NCBI RefSeq assembly: GCF_016811915.1
Contig: NZ_CP069127.1
Location: 2,889,001-2,953,000 of the forward strand
Length of the DNA: 64,000 nt
DNA from: Brevibacillus choshinensis
GTDB taxonomy: Bacteria > Bacillota > Bacilli > Brevibacillales > Brevibacillaceae
Reading direction: 5' to 3'
Part shown: positions 25,202-33,875 of the stretch, piece by piece
Numbering within the stretch: the stretch's first letter is position 1
Layout of the letters: each line of letters starts with the position of its first letter
Notes under the pieces: generated by a model
Databases searched by the model: none
Told to the model about the DNA's origin: nothing
The model's input: the letters and a program-made list of their open reading frames with translations, nothing else
Position numbers and translations under genes: made by a program

Positions 25202-26698
25202 CTACTGTCTCTGGATATATTTGAGATGTACATAGAGATAGGGAGGGATAAACAAAATGAGCGTACCCCCCATGACGGATTGCTGGAGCAGCGGTGAGTT
25301 CCAATGGAAGAGCTGCGAATGCAGAAAGATAAGTGCCAGGTGCAGCGAGAGAAGGAAACAAATACAGATGGCTATATCTCGAAAAACAGATAGCTTGAAT
25401 TTTCGAGGGGAAATAGCCCGATTTAAGACCCATACATTATAGGCCAAAGAGGTGATTTCAAACGACAGGATTCCCAGAACGATGCCAGCTTTGCTGAAAG
25501 CAGGAATGCCGATTACAAACAGGTTGACAAGTGTAGAAACGAAAGTGGAGAGCAGCAGTCCAATCAACGGCTTCCGCTTCATGTCCATGCTCCATAAGAC
25601 AGTGGTAGAAAATTCCCTCAAGCCAGAAATCAACGGGATGAGAGAAAGCGATTGAATCACGTTCGCAAGAGAATCATTTCCCACAACGATCGTAGACAGA
25701 AGATTTGCGTAGACCGCAAGAAAGAAAGACGCCGATACACCCCATAGCAGCACCGAGTGAAATCCCACTTTTATCTTTCTAAGAAATTCGGAACTATGAA
25801 AGGAATCCCAAGCGATCGTCAATCTTGGCATAATGATATGACTGAGTGATCCGGTGATAAGGGTGGGCACATAGACGACAGTAGCGGCTATTCCAAAAAA
25901 CTCTCCAAAGATTCGGGTTGCCTCCTGATCGGAATAACCAGCATGCACGAGCCGGTTGGGGACGAGCAAAGAATCCAGAAAGTCCGTGAACGGAAGGATG
26001 ATTCGGGTACCCATAATAGCCATGCATGAAAGCAGAAAAACAGAGAGGGAAGAGGCAGTGGATGGTGGAGCGGGATGCACGTTGGATAATGATGTGGAGA
26101 GGGGGAGCAGCAAAAACAGAAAAGCAACCACTGCGCCGGCAGCTGCCCCCAAAATGGCTCCCCCTACCGCTTCAGACAATCCAGCGTAGAGAAAAAGACT
26201 AGCAAAGATAACCATGCTGATGACTCGTACAACTTGCTCAATCAGCTCTGAAATCGCGATTGCGCCGTAGCGTTGAACACCTTGAAGAAACCCTCTCATC
26301 AGGCTAAGCACAGGCACGAGCACGATGGCAGGCGCCAACAGTTGGATGGGTCTCACAAGCTCCGCGATCCCCATCCATTTCGCTATAGTAGGTGCGCCAA
26401 GATAGGAAAACAGCCCCGTAGCGCCTCCAAGTACTGCAAGCAGCAGTAAGGAAAAGTGGAACCATTGCTTCCCCGTATGCTGATTTTTTGCCGTTGCCAA
26501 CGATAAGGCAGTGGCAAAGCCTCCAGATATGACCGTAATCATCAGCCCATAGTACGAATAGGCCATTTGATAAAGCCCGATTCCTTCTGAACCAAGCAAT
26601 CGAAACAGAATGAGGCGACCTATCGCGCCAATTATTTTACCTACAGTCATCAGACTAGACCGTAGCAGGAAATCTTTCATTAGCTGGGGAACATGCAT
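25202..26698 (-). CDS. MOP-superfamily polysaccharide flippase, SpoVB-like
   Basis: A 498-residue membrane protein with about 14 helices. The N-terminus DFLLRSSLMTVGKIIGAIGR and GLYQMAYSYYGLMITVISGG, and the central LSLMRGFLQGVQRYGAIAIS, follow the SpoVB/MurJ-like pattern. SpoVB is needed for spore cortex synthesis; other paralogs flip wall or capsule precursors. Which one this is cannot be decided, as sporulating Paenibacillaceae carry several copies. The neighbouring secreted amidase gene reads in the same direction 78 bp upstream. Confidence 0.82.
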   Translation of the reverse strand: MHVPQLMKDFLLRSSLMTVGKIIGAIGRLILFRLLGSEGIGLYQMAYSYYGLMITVISGGFATALSLATAKNQHTGKQWFHFSLLLLAVLGGATGLFSYLGAPTIAKWMGIAELVRPIQLLAPAIVLVPVLSLMRGFLQGVQRYGAIAISELIEQVVRVISMVIFASLFLYAGLSEAVGGAILGAAAGAVVAFLFLLLPLSTSLSNVHPAPPSTASSLSVFLLSCMAIMGTRIILPFTDFLDSLLVPNRLVHAGYSDQEATRIFGEFFGIAATVVYVPTLITGSLSHIIMPRLTIAWDSFHSSEFLRKIKVGFHSVLLWGVSASFFLAVYANLLSTIVVGNDSLANVIQSLSLIPLISGLREFSTTVLWSMDMKRKPLIGLLLSTFVSTLVNLFVIGIPAFSKAGIVLGILSFEITSLAYNVWVLNRAISPRKFKLSVFRDIAICICFLLSLHLALIFLHSQLFHWNSPLLQQSVMGGTLILFIPPYLYVHLKYIQRQ

Positions 26699-26776
26699 TG
26701 TTTACGCCCTCTTTTACCAAGCCTTTCCTGCATTGTATGAAAGAGAGGGGACAACTATGTGAGTTCCTGGTTGGTT

Positions 26777-27883
26777 TTAGTCGCCGATGCGGTACAAGAG
26801 GAATTTTGTACGTTTGTCCCAGCCCAGATCCCAAGGCACATGATAGCGGTCTGCCGTATGGGAATTCACCAGAACGTAACCTTGTATATCCCGGGCAGTG
26901 ACAATAGAGAAGTGGTCAACATCCCCATTCATCTCGTATCCAATCACGTCTCCTGGTTGCAATTTAGACAAGGCAGTGCCGGGGAATTTGGGTGTCGGCT
27001 TCGCAATTTGTTCATAAGTGCCTTTGGCAATTAGCTTGCCATAACCACTTCGGATTAAAAAGCTGTTGAATGAATCGGTACGAACCCACGCTACATTTCC
27101 CCCTTGGTTGTACCTGTATCTCCAGTCCGAACGCATTGGGAGTCCGCCGCCCTCTTCCTTGTCTCCGAGTACCTGCGAAGTAAAATTCGTGCAATCTCCT
27201 CCTTGGTACGTATAGTCAAGATACTTTTGGTTGTATCTTCGGTTTTGTCCGGCCTGATTCGCCAATCCCGCATATTTGTCTGCGTATTGAACAGCTTTCT
27301 TCCGATTGTATTTTTTATTCCCTTTTCGGGAGTGGAGATTCTGATCCGCAGTCAGTTCGCTAACTTGCTTCGTGGTAGGGATTAGTCTTGGATTTTCTTC
27401 CAGCGGATCGAGATACCATTCCTTGAAAACGTACCAGTTGCCATCGTTCTTTTTCAAATTCAGGACATGCCTCGTGCCGATTCCCATTGTGTGCTCTCCT
27501 TGAGTGGGGTATTGATAGGTGAGCTGGAGGGAATGCACAAGGGATACTCTGGTTGAATCACCCACTTTGTTCACTCTGACAATCCTGATATCTCCCGTGG
27601 CTTTTACAAACTGGACGCCCCTCGCTTCAGCCCATTTTTTTAGATAATAACTTCTGTGGAATTCATGCTCCATGGCATTCTTGCTGCGTTTTTCTGTCTG
27701 CAAATAGAATGGTTTCAGCTGTTCCTGTCGGTGATGCACAAGCAGCTGAACACGATTATGGAATAATTGATTCAAAAACGCCTGGATCTCATCGTTCGAA
27801 GCATTTTGCGCAAGGGACTGATCTGAAGTCGTCAGCAACAAGAAAAACAGGAATAGAACTTGGAAAAGCCTCTTCGTAAGCAA
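26777..27883 (-). CDS. Secreted amidase-domain (Amidase_6) protein
   Basis: A 368-residue secreted protein if it starts at the TTG at 27883, which has GGGAGGGG six bases upstream and opens a signal peptide (LTKRLFQVLFLFFLLLTTSD). The frame is open further upstream, but those codons look non-coding. The middle is an uncharacterised, nuclear-transport-factor-like region. Residues from about 205 form the putative amidase domain: NRKKAVQYADKYAG, then GGDCTNFTSQVL with the presumed nucleophile Cys, and DVDHFSIVTARD with the His partner. The family is NlpC/P60-like and common in Paenibacillaceae. A wall or spore peptide substrate is likely. Confidence 0.75.
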   Translation of the reverse strand: MLTKRLFQVLFLFFLLLTTSDQSLAQNASNDEIQAFLNQLFHNRVQLLVHHRQEQLKPFYLQTEKRSKNAMEHEFHRSYYLKKWAEARGVQFVKATGDIRIVRVNKVGDSTRVSLVHSLQLTYQYPTQGEHTMGIGTRHVLNLKKNDGNWYVFKEWYLDPLEENPRLIPTTKQVSELTADQNLHSRKGNKKYNRKKAVQYADKYAGLANQAGQNRRYNQKYLDYTYQGGDCTNFTSQVLGDKEEGGGLPMRSDWRYRYNQGGNVAWVRTDSFNSFLIRSGYGKLIAKGTYEQIAKPTPKFPGTALSKLQPGDVIGYEMNGDVDHFSIVTARDIQGYVLVNSHTADRYHVPWDLGWDKRTKFLLYRIGD

Positions 27884-28094
27884 TCGATGCCCCTCCCACA
27901 GACAATAAGCATTCTGAGTTACTGTTCCCAATTTGAGTGCTTCCATTACCGCCATCATTTGTTTTATTTTTGAAGAAGGCTTTCTATCGGGAAGCATCAT
28001 GCATGCAGAAGGGGAACTCATAATCCCAGTTCTAGCCGAGCAAGCTATTCCCATCTAGGAATGAGCTGTTGTGGATTCGAAGGGGAGAAATGGA

Positions 28095-29603
28095 ATGGGA
28101 AACAACTGGATGACGTTTTTGCTCGGATCCTTTGCCGGAGCCATGATCGCAATCGTCGTGTCAGGAGTACTCACGCTTTTATTCGCGAGACCGCTGATAC
28201 AATGGATCGTCGGACAGTTTACGAAAAGACTCATGAACGATCGTTATCCGGAAAATATTTGGGAGATGGTATCGGCTCTGACACGTGTATCTCCCCAAAC
28301 GGTGATTGAAAATAGTTTGCGTGCCGCAGAGGCTGGAGTGATCGAAAGACCATTCGGCAGCCCTCGTAAGTTTCTCCATTTTGATGGATTGGTCTTTTCA
28401 CCTGCCCAACTGGCAACCCTGGCTGCTCCTGACGACGCAGAAGTCGATTTGCGAGTGACAATCGGACCGCGTGCGAAAAGACCATTGACGATCGAGATGC
28501 CGATCATGGCAGCAGGCATGGGGTACGGAATCGGTGTCTCCGAGAAAACGAAAATCGCAATCGCAAAGGGAACGGCAGCCGTTGGTACATTGACCAATAC
28601 CGGAGAAGGGGGATTTTTGCCCGAGGAGCGACAACACGCAAAGCATTTAATCATTCAATACCATTCAGGTTCGTGGTCCAAGGAGCCCCATATACTCAAG
28701 CAAGCAGATGCCATCGAAATCCGATTCGGACAGGGAGCTACAGCCGGCGCTGCAAATGTCACGCCTGTCGAGTATCTCGAGGGAAGAGCCGCTGCCATTA
28801 TGCAGATCCAAAACCAAGAGTATGCGGTTGTCCCTTCTCGGCATGAAGAAATCCAGAAACCGCAAGATCTTCGCGGGCTCGTCGAGAAGCTTCGTGCCCT
28901 CACAGAAGGTGTCCCCATCGGCGTCAAAATAGGTGCAAGTGCCAAACTGGAAGCGGATCTGGAAGTGGCCATTTGGGCAGGTGTCGATTTCATCAGCATC
29001 GACGGAGGGCAAGCAGGCTCCAAGGGCAGTCCACCCATCCTGGAAGACGATTTCGGGCTACCGACCATCCATGCCTTGTCGCGAGCTGCACGCTATCTGA
29101 GAGAGCGGGGGGTGAAAGAGCAGGTCACACTGCTTAGCGGCGGCGGATATTCGACTCCATCGGAATGCTTGAAAGCTGTCGCATTGGGCGCTGATGGCAT
29201 CTACATGGGGACGTCGCTCCTGTGGGCCATGACCCATGATCAAGTAACGAAGGCGATACCTTGGGAACCACCCACGCAGCTGTTGTTTTATCCCGGCAGC
29301 TTGACAGAGGAGTTCCATGAGCAAGAAGCCGCACAGTATTTGGAAAATTTTTTAACATCGTTTGCAGAAGAAATGAGGCTCGCTATCCTTGCCCTGGGAA
29401 AAACCTCGCTTCAACAGATGGGGCCGGATGATCTGGTAGCCTTGGATGAATGGACGAGCAAAATCACGAATGTCCCACTCGTTTCAGAGCCTTATTTGCC
29501 CGAAAAGGAGTGGATGGATTCGCTCTATGCATCGACAGAAGGCGAAGAAAAGAGGAATAAGCGGCCAGATAGGCAAACAAAAACCCGCAAGCCGGACACT
29601 TGA
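28095..29603 (+). CDS. FMN-binding glutamate synthase-family protein
   Basis: A protein of about 502 residues. One N-terminal membrane helix (WMTFLLGSFAGAMIAIVV) is followed by the FMN barrel of the glutamate synthase large subunit: PIMAAGMGYGIGVSEKTK, GEGGFLPEER, the FMN-binding VDFISIDGGQAGSKGSPP and LGADGIYMGTSLLWAMTH. The glutaminase and GXGXG domains of true GltB are absent. Bacillus subtilis YerD has this layout; its role is unknown. The start ATG at 28095 has AGGGGAG upstream. Its 3' end overlaps the terminator of the convergent GNAT gene. Confidence 0.82.
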   Translation: MGNNWMTFLLGSFAGAMIAIVVSGVLTLLFARPLIQWIVGQFTKRLMNDRYPENIWEMVSALTRVSPQTVIENSLRAAEAGVIERPFGSPRKFLHFDGLVFSPAQLATLAAPDDAEVDLRVTIGPRAKRPLTIEMPIMAAGMGYGIGVSEKTKIAIAKGTAAVGTLTNTGEGGFLPEERQHAKHLIIQYHSGSWSKEPHILKQADAIEIRFGQGATAGAANVTPVEYLEGRAAAIMQIQNQEYAVVPSRHEEIQKPQDLRGLVEKLRALTEGVPIGVKIGASAKLEADLEVAIWAGVDFISIDGGQAGSKGSPPILEDDFGLPTIHALSRAARYLRERGVKEQVTLLSGGGYSTPSECLKAVALGADGIYMGTSLLWAMTHDQVTKAIPWEPPTQLLFYPGSLTEEFHEQEAAQYLENFLTSFAEEMRLAILALGKTSLQQMGPDDLVALDEWTSKITNVPLVSEPYLPEKEWMDSLYASTEGEEKRNKRPDRQTKTRKPDT

Positions 29604-29623
29604 AGCGAGAGTCACTTGCGGGT
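29583..29623 (-). terminator. Terminator of the GNAT gene
   Basis: On the minus strand ACCCGCAAG (29623-29615) pairs with CTTGCGGGT (29591-29583) and runs into a T-rich stretch. It overlaps the stop of the convergent FMN-protein gene. Confidence 0.65.
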
Positions 29624-29629
29624 CAACAT

Positions 29630-30103
29630 CTATAACGTTTTTATATACCAGGCATCACAAGCGTAGTGCTCGGTTGCGTTCAATGGCTTCTCTAACTGGA
29701 TGAACCCATGCTTTTTGTAAAATTTATTGGCTGCGACCATGTTGCTGAGTGTCTCGAGATAGCATTTCTCATAATGTTGTTTGGCAAATTCCAGGGCGAC
29801 CTTCAGGAGATCGTTTGCAATTCCGGTGCCGCGCGTTTCTTCCAGAGCGTACATCTTTTGCAATTCACAGATGGCTGGCCAGCCTTGGATTGGACCGATG
29901 CCGCATCCAGCCACAATTTTGTTGTTGTGATCTTCAACCACCCAATAGTTAGAACCCTCAGACTGATACAAATGATAAAAATCCCCCAAATTTGGATCCG
30001 CCCATGCCGTGCCAGGCTTGTCAGCCCCGAATTCGATCAAACAAGTTCGAATGACCGATTCCACTTGCTGATTATCTTTTTCTTCGATCTCTCTGATGAT
30101 CAT
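29630..30103 (-). CDS. GNAT-family N-acetyltransferase
   Basis: A 157-residue single GNAT domain. The start is the ATG at 30103 (MIIREIEEKD) with GAGGAGG upstream. Motif A lies in LQKMYALEETRGTGIANDLL (acetyl-CoA loop RGTGIA) and motif B in ETLSNMVAANKFYKKHGF. The pattern resembles amino-group or small-molecule acetyltransferases of the ArgA/PhnO-like type. The acceptor is unknown. Confidence 0.82.
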   Translation of the reverse strand: MIIREIEEKDNQQVESVIRTCLIEFGADKPGTAWADPNLGDFYHLYQSEGSNYWVVEDHNNKIVAGCGIGPIQGWPAICELQKMYALEETRGTGIANDLLKVALEFAKQHYEKCYLETLSNMVAANKFYKKHGFIQLEKPLNATEHYACDAWYIKTL

Positions 30104-30250
30104 GCAACAACCTCCTCTGTAAAAAAGCCCCGTATCCTGGCGCATCGGTTAAGAAGGTACCATTTTCCCCAAGACTAGTCAAGATTTGGTCACTACCGTT
30201 TGATTTTTTGAAATACGTGAAGCAGAAACATTGGATGAGATTTACAAATA

Positions 30251-30317
30251 ATTAGTTGCAATAGCATCCTATACGACATATGATGGAATCATGAAATTAG
30301 TTGCAATACCATCCTAT
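30251..30317 (+). promoter_or_regulatory. 22-bp direct repeat upstream of the MarR gene
   Basis: Two 22-bp units at 30251-30272 and 30296-30317 match in 21 positions. Each contains TTAGTTGCAATA and CATCCTAT. They are spaced 45 bp start to start (about four helical turns) and the second ends 16 bp before the TTG start. They are candidate operator sites for the MarR protein encoded next. Confidence 0.5.
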
Positions 30318-30333
30318 TTAAGGGGGGAGTACA

Positions 30334-30804
30334 TTGAATGAGCTTGGGCAGCGAATGGGAAGCGGAACGTCGGAATCACACGGTCAATACATCTCGGCTA
30401 TTTATCGTCACATGCAGGTATTGATTTCAGCTGAGCTGGCACCATTTCGAATAGGAAGCGGACAGTACATTTTTTTGATGGCGATTTCTTTTCAGCAGCC
30501 AATCACGCAGAAGGCGCTGAGCGAGAAGCTGCTCATCGACAAGACGACTACCGCCAAAGCGATTGCCAAGCTGGAAGCGGAAGGCTATGTCCGAAGAGAA
30601 GCCGATCCCGCCGACAATCGCTATCATTTGCTTTATTTGACTGATTCGGGCCGCGAGGTGGTGCCAAAGGTACACGAAGCGTTGGGCCGCGTCAAGAGCA
30701 AAACGAGAAAAGGCATTACTGATGAGGAATACGACATGCTGCTGGGCCTGCTGAAAACCGTGCTTCGAAATCTGGTCGACCCAGAGGAGACGGAGAGCCA
30801 TTGA
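30334..30804 (+). CDS. MarR-family transcriptional regulator
   Basis: A 156-residue winged-helix protein with TQKALSEKLLIDKTTTAKAI as the recognition region and RREADPADNRYHLLYLTDSG as the wing. TTG is the start, with AGGGGGGAG eight bases upstream. It precedes a VOC-family gene by 48 bp, so the two may be co-regulated. The 22-bp direct repeat lies immediately upstream. The ligand is unknown. Confidence 0.87.
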   Translation: MNELGQRMGSGTSESHGQYISAIYRHMQVLISAELAPFRIGSGQYIFLMAISFQQPITQKALSEKLLIDKTTTAKAIAKLEAEGYVRREADPADNRYHLLYLTDSGREVVPKVHEALGRVKSKTRKGITDEEYDMLLGLLKTVLRNLVDPEETESH

Positions 30805-30852
30805 AATTGCGTGTTCACTAAATGATCAAAAAATGCGTGGAGGGATGTAAGG

Positions 30853-31221
30853 ATGATTGCAAATGCGTTGATCGCGGTGGAGAACTGCAAAGACGAAATC
30901 CGGTACTATCAAAGCGTTTTAGGTGGCGAAATCCAAATTTTGCGCAAGCAGGGAGAAGAAGTGTTGAACGCGGATTTGCATGTAGAAGGGGCAACTATCA
31001 AGTTTTCCGATACGCAATCCGCAAAGCCGGTGCTGAAAGGCGATTACGTGCGAGTCTTCCTGCGAATCGAGACCGAGGAAACGTTTCGACGGATCTTCGG
31101 AGAATTTGCGGCAGGTGGAACGATCAATGCGGATGTGTACGAAGCTCCGTTTGACGGATTGCTGGGAATCGTCACTGACCGAAATGGCGTGTGCTGGGTA
31201 CTGTCGTATTATCGAACGTGA
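30853..31221 (+). CDS. VOC-family protein (PhnB-like)
   Basis: A 122-residue single-domain protein with the PhnB-like vicinal oxygen chelate pattern: ALIAVENCKDEIRYYQSVLGG at the N-terminus and GLLGIVTDRNGVCWVLSY at the C-terminus. It follows a MarR gene closely and probably shares its transcript. Related proteins are often encoded beside MarR regulators in detoxification loci. The enzymatic activity is unknown. Confidence 0.8.
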   Translation: MIANALIAVENCKDEIRYYQSVLGGEIQILRKQGEEVLNADLHVEGATIKFSDTQSAKPVLKGDYVRVFLRIETEETFRRIFGEFAAGGTINADVYEAPFDGLLGIVTDRNGVCWVLSYYRT

Positions 31222-31260
31222 CAAGTGTTCGTAGAAAATGAAGCTGTGGACTGGAGTTGC

Positions 31261-31312
31261 AACAGCGGCTGACCAGGACGTGAAAATATAGTCCCGGACC
31301 GGCCGCTGTTTC
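31261..31312. terminator. Hairpin between convergent genes
   Basis: AACAGCGGC (31261-31269) pairs with GCCGCTGTT (31302-31310). It lies between the VOC gene and the convergent DUF2269 gene. T-runs are short on both strands. Confidence 0.5.
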
Positions 31313-31344
31313 GATTAACATTCAACTATCGTTCTCCGCGGGGA

Positions 31345-31791
31345 TTAAAACGGCTTGATGACCATTAGCACGATAACGGCAATCATCAGAAGCTGCACTG
31401 CCGACTCTAAGGGCGCGATCTTTTTCATCGCGTGGGAGAACTCGGCAGGAACCTCATCCCCACGGCTTGCCGCCACGAGCTTCGCGACTTTTATCAAACG
31501 AGGCTCGATGAATGCGCCAATCGCGACCACCAGGAGCAGCGACAACAGGATAGAGACATTCAGCCACATGTGGGACAGTCCCATGCCGGTTATGATCATG
31601 AGCCCAATCCCGGTCGCAATCAGAGCAGCTCCGCCGATTTTAGGCAGCCAGGAAAGCTTGCCCGTGATATCGAAGACAAACCGAAGCTGACTGGCGGTTT
31701 TGGCGGACCTGCGAATGGCAGGGATGAAGAAAGCGTAGCCCATGAAAGCAATCGCCGAGAGTATATGCAATACGAGCAGCAATCGGAACAT
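31345..31791 (-). CDS. DUF2269 family membrane protein
   Basis: A 148-residue protein with four predicted helices, starting LLLVLHILSAIAFMGYAFF and containing LPKIGGAALIATGIGLMI, as in DUF2269. Function is unknown. It ends an apparent two-gene unit with the NAD(P)-binding protein 22 bp upstream. Confidence 0.75.
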   Translation of the reverse strand: MFRLLLVLHILSAIAFMGYAFFIPAIRRSAKTASQLRFVFDITGKLSWLPKIGGAALIATGIGLMIITGMGLSHMWLNVSILLSLLLVVAIGAFIEPRLIKVAKLVAASRGDEVPAEFSHAMKKIAPLESAVQLLMIAVIVLMVIKPF

Positions 31792-31813
31792 ACAGGGCCT
31801 TCTCCTTCCGCGC

Positions 31814-32542
31814 TCAGCTTACCGGCAGCTCGCTTTGGTAAGCGAGACCGACTCTTTTGCCTTTAAACGGCCCTGCAAGCTCGAGGTGGTTCAGCATACA
31901 ATTCGCTACGTCCTCGTAAGCGACATCCAGCTCCTTCAACCGGCTGAACAGGTGGCCGGCAACTTCGGCTTCAGAGAAGTCCTTGATGCTCTTTGGAACA
32001 GGCACGGGCAAAATGTCTGTGCTCACATGCAAACGAACGGACGACGGAAGATCGGACGATTCGACCATCGTTCCCGGACACATGACGGACCAATCGAGCT
32101 TGGTCTGCCGCAGCCGGTCCAGATTCCGGTTGTGCGTTTGGTACATGGGCGGGAACCCGGGCAAATGATTGCCGATCAGATCGGTATAAGGAATGTCGAG
32201 CAGCCCGGCACCTCCCATTACCCATACCCGTCCGGAAAACCGAGAATTATTTTCACACTGGCTGACGATGTTATCGACGATGCGAACAAACTCTTCTCCC
32301 AGGGCGGCATGACCGGCTGCGATAATCGCGGCGTTTTGCTGCGAGAGCGCTTCGCAGACGCTTTCCTGATCCGTGATGTCCTTCGCGATCACCTTCACTT
32401 GCCCCGCGATCTGCTCGCCTTGCTGCTCATAAAGCTTCTCGGGATTGCGCACGAAGGCGGTCATTTCATACCCCCTATTAACACCTTGGGCCAGTACCCT
32501 TCTTCCCGTATTTCCCGTTGCTCCGAAAACAATAATCTTCAT
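31814..32542 (-). CDS. NAD(P)-binding NmrA/SDR-like oxidoreductase
   Basis: A 242-residue atypical short-chain dehydrogenase with the N-terminal Rossmann motif IIVFGATGNTGRRVL and the strand LDWSVMCPGTMVE. It lacks the Tyr-x-x-x-Lys pair, as usual for NmrA/YwnB-like proteins that act as redox sensors or quinone reductases. It is divergent from an HxlR regulator; a palindrome near the HxlR promoter suggests joint control. In Bacillus subtilis, similar reductase/HxlR pairs (YodB, CatR, HypR regulons) respond to quinones and electrophiles. Confidence 0.8.
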   Translation of the reverse strand: MKIIVFGATGNTGRRVLAQGVNRGYEMTAFVRNPEKLYEQQGEQIAGQVKVIAKDITDQESVCEALSQQNAAIIAAGHAALGEEFVRIVDNIVSQCENNSRFSGRVWVMGGAGLLDIPYTDLIGNHLPGFPPMYQTHNRNLDRLRQTKLDWSVMCPGTMVESSDLPSSVRLHVSTDILPVPVPKSIKDFSEAEVAGHLFSRLKELDVAYEDVANCMLNHLELAGPFKGKRVGLAYQSELPVS

Positions 32543-32637
32543 TGTTCATTCCTCTTTTCCAAATTTTTCATTGCTTGATTGACTAAAGCTTAGCACCGCC
32601 CTAAAATCTTGGTAAGAACCCACTTTCATGTTGGTTA

Positions 32638-32653
32638 CTTACTTGAAAGTAAG
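32638..32653. promoter_or_regulatory. Candidate HxlR operator
   Basis: CTTACTT-GA-AAGTAAG is a perfect 7-bp inverted repeat in the divergent region, 21 bp before the HxlR start. HxlR-family proteins bind such short palindromes. Confidence 0.55.
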
Positions 32654-32673
32654 CTTGAGCAGGGAGGGATTGG

Positions 32674-33057
32674 ATGGAAGCCGGCGCAGAGGCAGCAATG
32701 GAGAGAAAATGTCCGATTGAAACGGTGATTCACGTTCTCGGCGGGAAGTGGAAGCCTGCGATCTTATGGCTTTTGTTAGACTCCACCAAGCGGTTCAGCG
32801 AGCTGGAGAAGCTGATTCCCGAGGTGACGCAGAAGATGCTGGCGCAGCATTTGCGGGAGCTGGAGAACGACCTGCTAGTGACACGGACGGTTTATCCATC
32901 GGTACCCCCGAAAGTGGAATATTCGTTAAGTGAATATGGCAAGACGTTGGTACCCGTGATGGAAGTCATGTGCGAGTGGGGAGAAACCCATCAACGGCCG
33001 GGATCAAGGCATGCTGTCCTGGTATCTGCAAGTCCATCACCAAACCATCAGCAGTAA
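32674..33057 (+). CDS. HxlR-family transcriptional regulator
   Basis: A 127-residue winged-helix protein. It has CPIETVIHVLGGKWKPAILW (residues about 11-30) with the conserved N-terminal Cys (about residue 11) used for redox sensing in YodB and HxlR relatives, then TQKMLAQHLRELENDLLV. It is divergent from an NmrA-like reductase, with a palindrome between them. The AGGGAGGGA site supports the ATG. Confidence 0.87.
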   Translation: MEAGAEAAMERKCPIETVIHVLGGKWKPAILWLLLDSTKRFSELEKLIPEVTQKMLAQHLRELENDLLVTRTVYPSVPPKVEYSLSEYGKTLVPVMEVMCEWGETHQRPGSRHAVLVSASPSPNHQQ

Positions 33058-33122
33058 ACAGTCTTTGGAATTCTGAATCGTTTGCTGGCGATAGAATGTT
33101 CAAAATGTATTATTCCCTCTGA

Positions 33123-33148
33123 CCTTGCAGAAGATGGCAAGGTTTTTT
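33123..33148 (+). terminator. Rho-independent terminator of the HxlR gene
   Basis: CCTTGC (33123-33128) pairs with GCAAGG (33137-33142), followed by six T residues. Confidence 0.7.
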
Positions 33149-33320
33149 CATTTTCGAAATTGGTATGCTAAGATTGAATGTTGATAGGTAAACATTTCCG
33201 AATAAAACGAGTTGCCGATTTCTTACATACGGAACGGTGCCTTCAATCCCTTGAGCTAAGTACGAGGAAGAACAGATTTGGAATGCGTATCTAAATGCGT
33301 AGAGGAGCGAGGATTTTACC

Positions 33321-33758
33321 ATGACGACAAACATAGCCGTACCCAGATTAGGAGTAGGAGCAGTGATCCTCAACAATCGTGACGAGATCCTGCTCGTATT
33401 ACGAAACCACAATCCGGAGAAGGGAACGTGGAGCATTCCAGGAGGAAAAGTGGACCCCTATGAAAAGATGGCGACCAGTGTGATCCGTGAAGTGAAGGAA
33501 GAAGTCAATCTGGATGTGGAAATCAAAGAGCTTCTCTGCACGGCAGAAACCATTCGACCGGAAAACGAAGAACACTGGGTGTCTGTGATATACGAGGTAA
33601 TCATCATGAGCGGAGAGGCTTGTAATCGGGAAGAGGGCGGAGCCATCGGCGATATGAGGTGGTTCCCTTTGAATGAGCTTCCGCCAAATCTTGCGTGTTT
33701 CACTGTACCAGCCATCGAGCAGCTGAAGAAACGGGACAAGGGTACCAAAGCTCTGTGA
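33321..33758 (+). CDS. NUDIX hydrolase
   Basis: A 145-residue protein with a complete Nudix box: GGKVDPYEKMATSVIREVKE with EE following, so the catalytic glutamates are kept. It resembles MutT/ADP-ribose pyrophosphatase-type proteins of unknown substrate. It is preceded by GAGGAGCGAGG, about 10 bp from the ATG. The next gene begins 117 bp later and is probably independent. Confidence 0.87.
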   Translation: MTTNIAVPRLGVGAVILNNRDEILLVLRNHNPEKGTWSIPGGKVDPYEKMATSVIREVKEEVNLDVEIKELLCTAETIRPENEEHWVSVIYEVIIMSGEACNREEGGAIGDMRWFPLNELPPNLACFTVPAIEQLKKRDKGTKAL

Positions 33759-33875
33759 CCGCTGGCCTTTTTGCATGAGTCCATTGTTCCTCCATCGTTC
33801 ATACTGAGTTCACAAAGGTGCTTTAAAGTTACCCTCAAGAAAGGAAATGAACGAAAAAACAGGAGGAAGATTCAC

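Noticed and set aside
31742..32578. 278-codon open frame on the plus strand
   Set aside because: Covers the antisense of the NmrA-like reductase and has no coding character.
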